A stretch of 5,181 nt of DNA from Candidatus Saccharimonadota bacterium (lineage in GTDB: Bacteria > Patescibacteriota > Saccharimonadia > Saccharimonadales > Saccharimonadaceae), in NCBI GenBank assembly GCA_030536095.1, contig JAUNQQ010000047.1, positions 1,173-6,353 on the forward strand. The letters are read 5' to 3'. Below the pieces are notes generated by a model that saw only the letters and a list, made by a program, of their open reading frames with translations, did not search any database and was not told the DNA's origin. Numbering within the stretch: position 1 is the stretch's first letter; the number at the start of each line of letters is the position of its first letter. A program made the position numbers and the translations under genes. Shown here one piece after another: positions 4,282-5,181 of the stretch.

Positions 4282-5181
4282 ATGTTTAATGTGATTCCGA
4301 TTGCGGTAATTGCGGGGTATTTGGCGTTTTTGTTCCCACTTAAAAAGGAAAAAGTGGCGGAGGAAAAGGATCCGAAATTTGAGGTGCAGATGAAGAAGTT
4401 GTGGCAGGTGGCACAGAGTTCGATGCGGGAGAAAAAACCGGTGCGGGCAGAGAAGGCACTGCTCACGATTCTGAAATTTGATGAGAAAAATGCGGCGGCG
4501 TATAACCGGTTGGGGATTTTATATGCGAAGGATCGGAAATATGACGAGGCGATTGAGTGTTTTGAGATTGCAGAATCGCTTGACAATAATGCGAGTTCAT
4601 TGCATAATGTGGGGCTGATTTATCTGGAAACGGGGGCGTACGAGAAGGCGGTGATGGCGCTAAAGCAGGCGATTCAGTTGGAAGGGGATGTGGCGACGAG
4701 GTATATTGCGCTAGCGAAGGCGGAGGAGAAGTTGGGAAATCGGAAGAATGCGCTGGAAAATCTTGAGATGGCGTATGAATTGGATCATTCGACGGCGACG
4801 CTGAGGCAAATTTTGGCGATTCATGAGAATGCGGGGGATGCGGAGAAAATTGCGGAGACGACGGCGAGAATTGAGCGGCAAATAGCGGAAGATGCGCGAA
4901 TTCGGGAAAATCGGCAGAGAGAGAGACGGACGGTGGCGCGACATCGGTCGCCGGTGAGGATGGTAAGTCGGACAGTAAGGGCGAGGACTCGAAGTGCTGG
5001 GGTGGCAAGTAGTGGTTCGGCGGAGCGAGTGAAAAATCATGAGGCGAGTAGATTGAGAATTGCGCGAGCGGTGGGAGCGGCGAGTGTTGCGGAGGTTGAG
5101 AATGAGAGTAGCAGACAGAGGAAGAGCGTGGTGGCGCGGAGTTCGGGTAGTGAGAGTGGGAGAGGGGGGCAGCGTGTGGCG
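4282..5181 (+). CDS. Membrane-anchored TPR-repeat protein with Arg/Ser-rich tail (3' end outside window)
   Basis: An uninterrupted frame of 300 codons runs off the right edge. Residues 3-20 (NVIPIAVIAGYLAFLFPL) form one hydrophobic helix followed by KKEK, suggesting an N-terminal anchor with the rest in the cytoplasm by the positive-inside rule. At least three TPR units follow: AAAYNRLGILYAKDRKYDEA (71-90) within 71-104, SSLHNVGLIYLETGAYEKAV (105-124) within 105-138, and a weaker one at 139-172; an earlier partial unit lies near 37-69. TPR scaffolds bind partner proteins, so an assembly or envelope role is possible but not shown. From about residue 197 the chain becomes strongly basic (RENRQRERRTVARHRSPVR at 207-225) and then low-complexity Arg/Ser/Ala/Val. 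Start choice rests on the promoter 6 nt upstream and the sensible anchor. The specific function is unknown. Confidence 0.85.
   Translation, partial: MFNVIPIAVIAGYLAFLFPLKKEKVAEEKDPKFEVQMKKLWQVAQSSMREKKPVRAEKALLTILKFDEKNAAAYNRLGILYAKDRKYDEAIECFEIAESLDNNASSLHNVGLIYLETGAYEKAVMALKQAIQLEGDVATRYIALAKAEEKLGNRKNALENLEMAYELDHSTATLRQILAIHENAGDAEKIAETTARIERQIAEDARIRENRQRERRTVARHRSPVRMVSRTVRARTRSAGVASSGSAERVKNHEASRLRIARAVGAASVAEVENESSRQRKSVVARSSGSESGRGGQRVA

Noticed and set aside
4185..5040. Three minus-strand open frames of 109 to 181 codons
   Set aside because: They are Pro/Ser/His-rich antisense shadows of recR and the TPR gene, caused by the purine-rich coding strand.

Overview
The window looks like chromosomal DNA of a bacterium with a small, streamlined genome. 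I suspect a Candidate Phyla Radiation lineage such as Candidatus Saccharibacteria (TM7). The reasons are short housekeeping proteins that lack cysteine zinc sites (HolB, RecR), compact intergenic promoters, two apparently leaderless genes, and a mid-GC sequence with G in excess over C on the + strand. This placement is inference; no rRNA or other decisive marker is present. The genes use TAA and TAG stops, and nothing requires a non-standard code.

Layout. Positions 2-85 hold the tail of an unidentified gene. Six bases later comes a short holB-like gene for the clamp-loader delta' subunit (92-814). A non-coding stretch follows (815-1162). It contains a 156-nt near-continuous imperfect palindrome (819-974) and a perfect 13-bp terminator hairpin (1108-1135). 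A convergent minus-strand gene (1163-2131) encodes a multi-pass membrane protein of unknown function with its own promoter. Back-to-back with that promoter is the promoter of the rplJ-rplL operon (2198-2226), followed by an L10 autoregulatory leader (2234-2307), rplJ (2364-2891), rplL (2944-3321) and an intrinsic terminator (3391-3421). The stretch from 3422 to 3620 has no gene; it contains a long-range inverted repeat (3428-3529). recR (3638-4243) and a membrane-anchored TPR protein with an Arg/Ser-rich tail (4282 to beyond the window end) each have a TATAAT box exactly 6 nt before the ATG, so both mRNAs should start at or near the start codon.

How the genes relate. The rplJ-rplL unit makes the ribosomal stalk and should be controlled by L10 binding its own leader. 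holB (replication) and recR (recombinational repair) are housekeeping genes in separate transcription units. The window therefore reads as several short independent units and not as one pathway. I found no mobile element, CRISPR array, tRNA or rRNA. The most unusual items are the 156-nt palindrome, whose 13 wobble pairs fit folding of the + strand RNA, the shared GTGTGR-TATAAT promoter signature with leaderless starts, and a RecR that keeps only one of the four zinc-finger cysteines.
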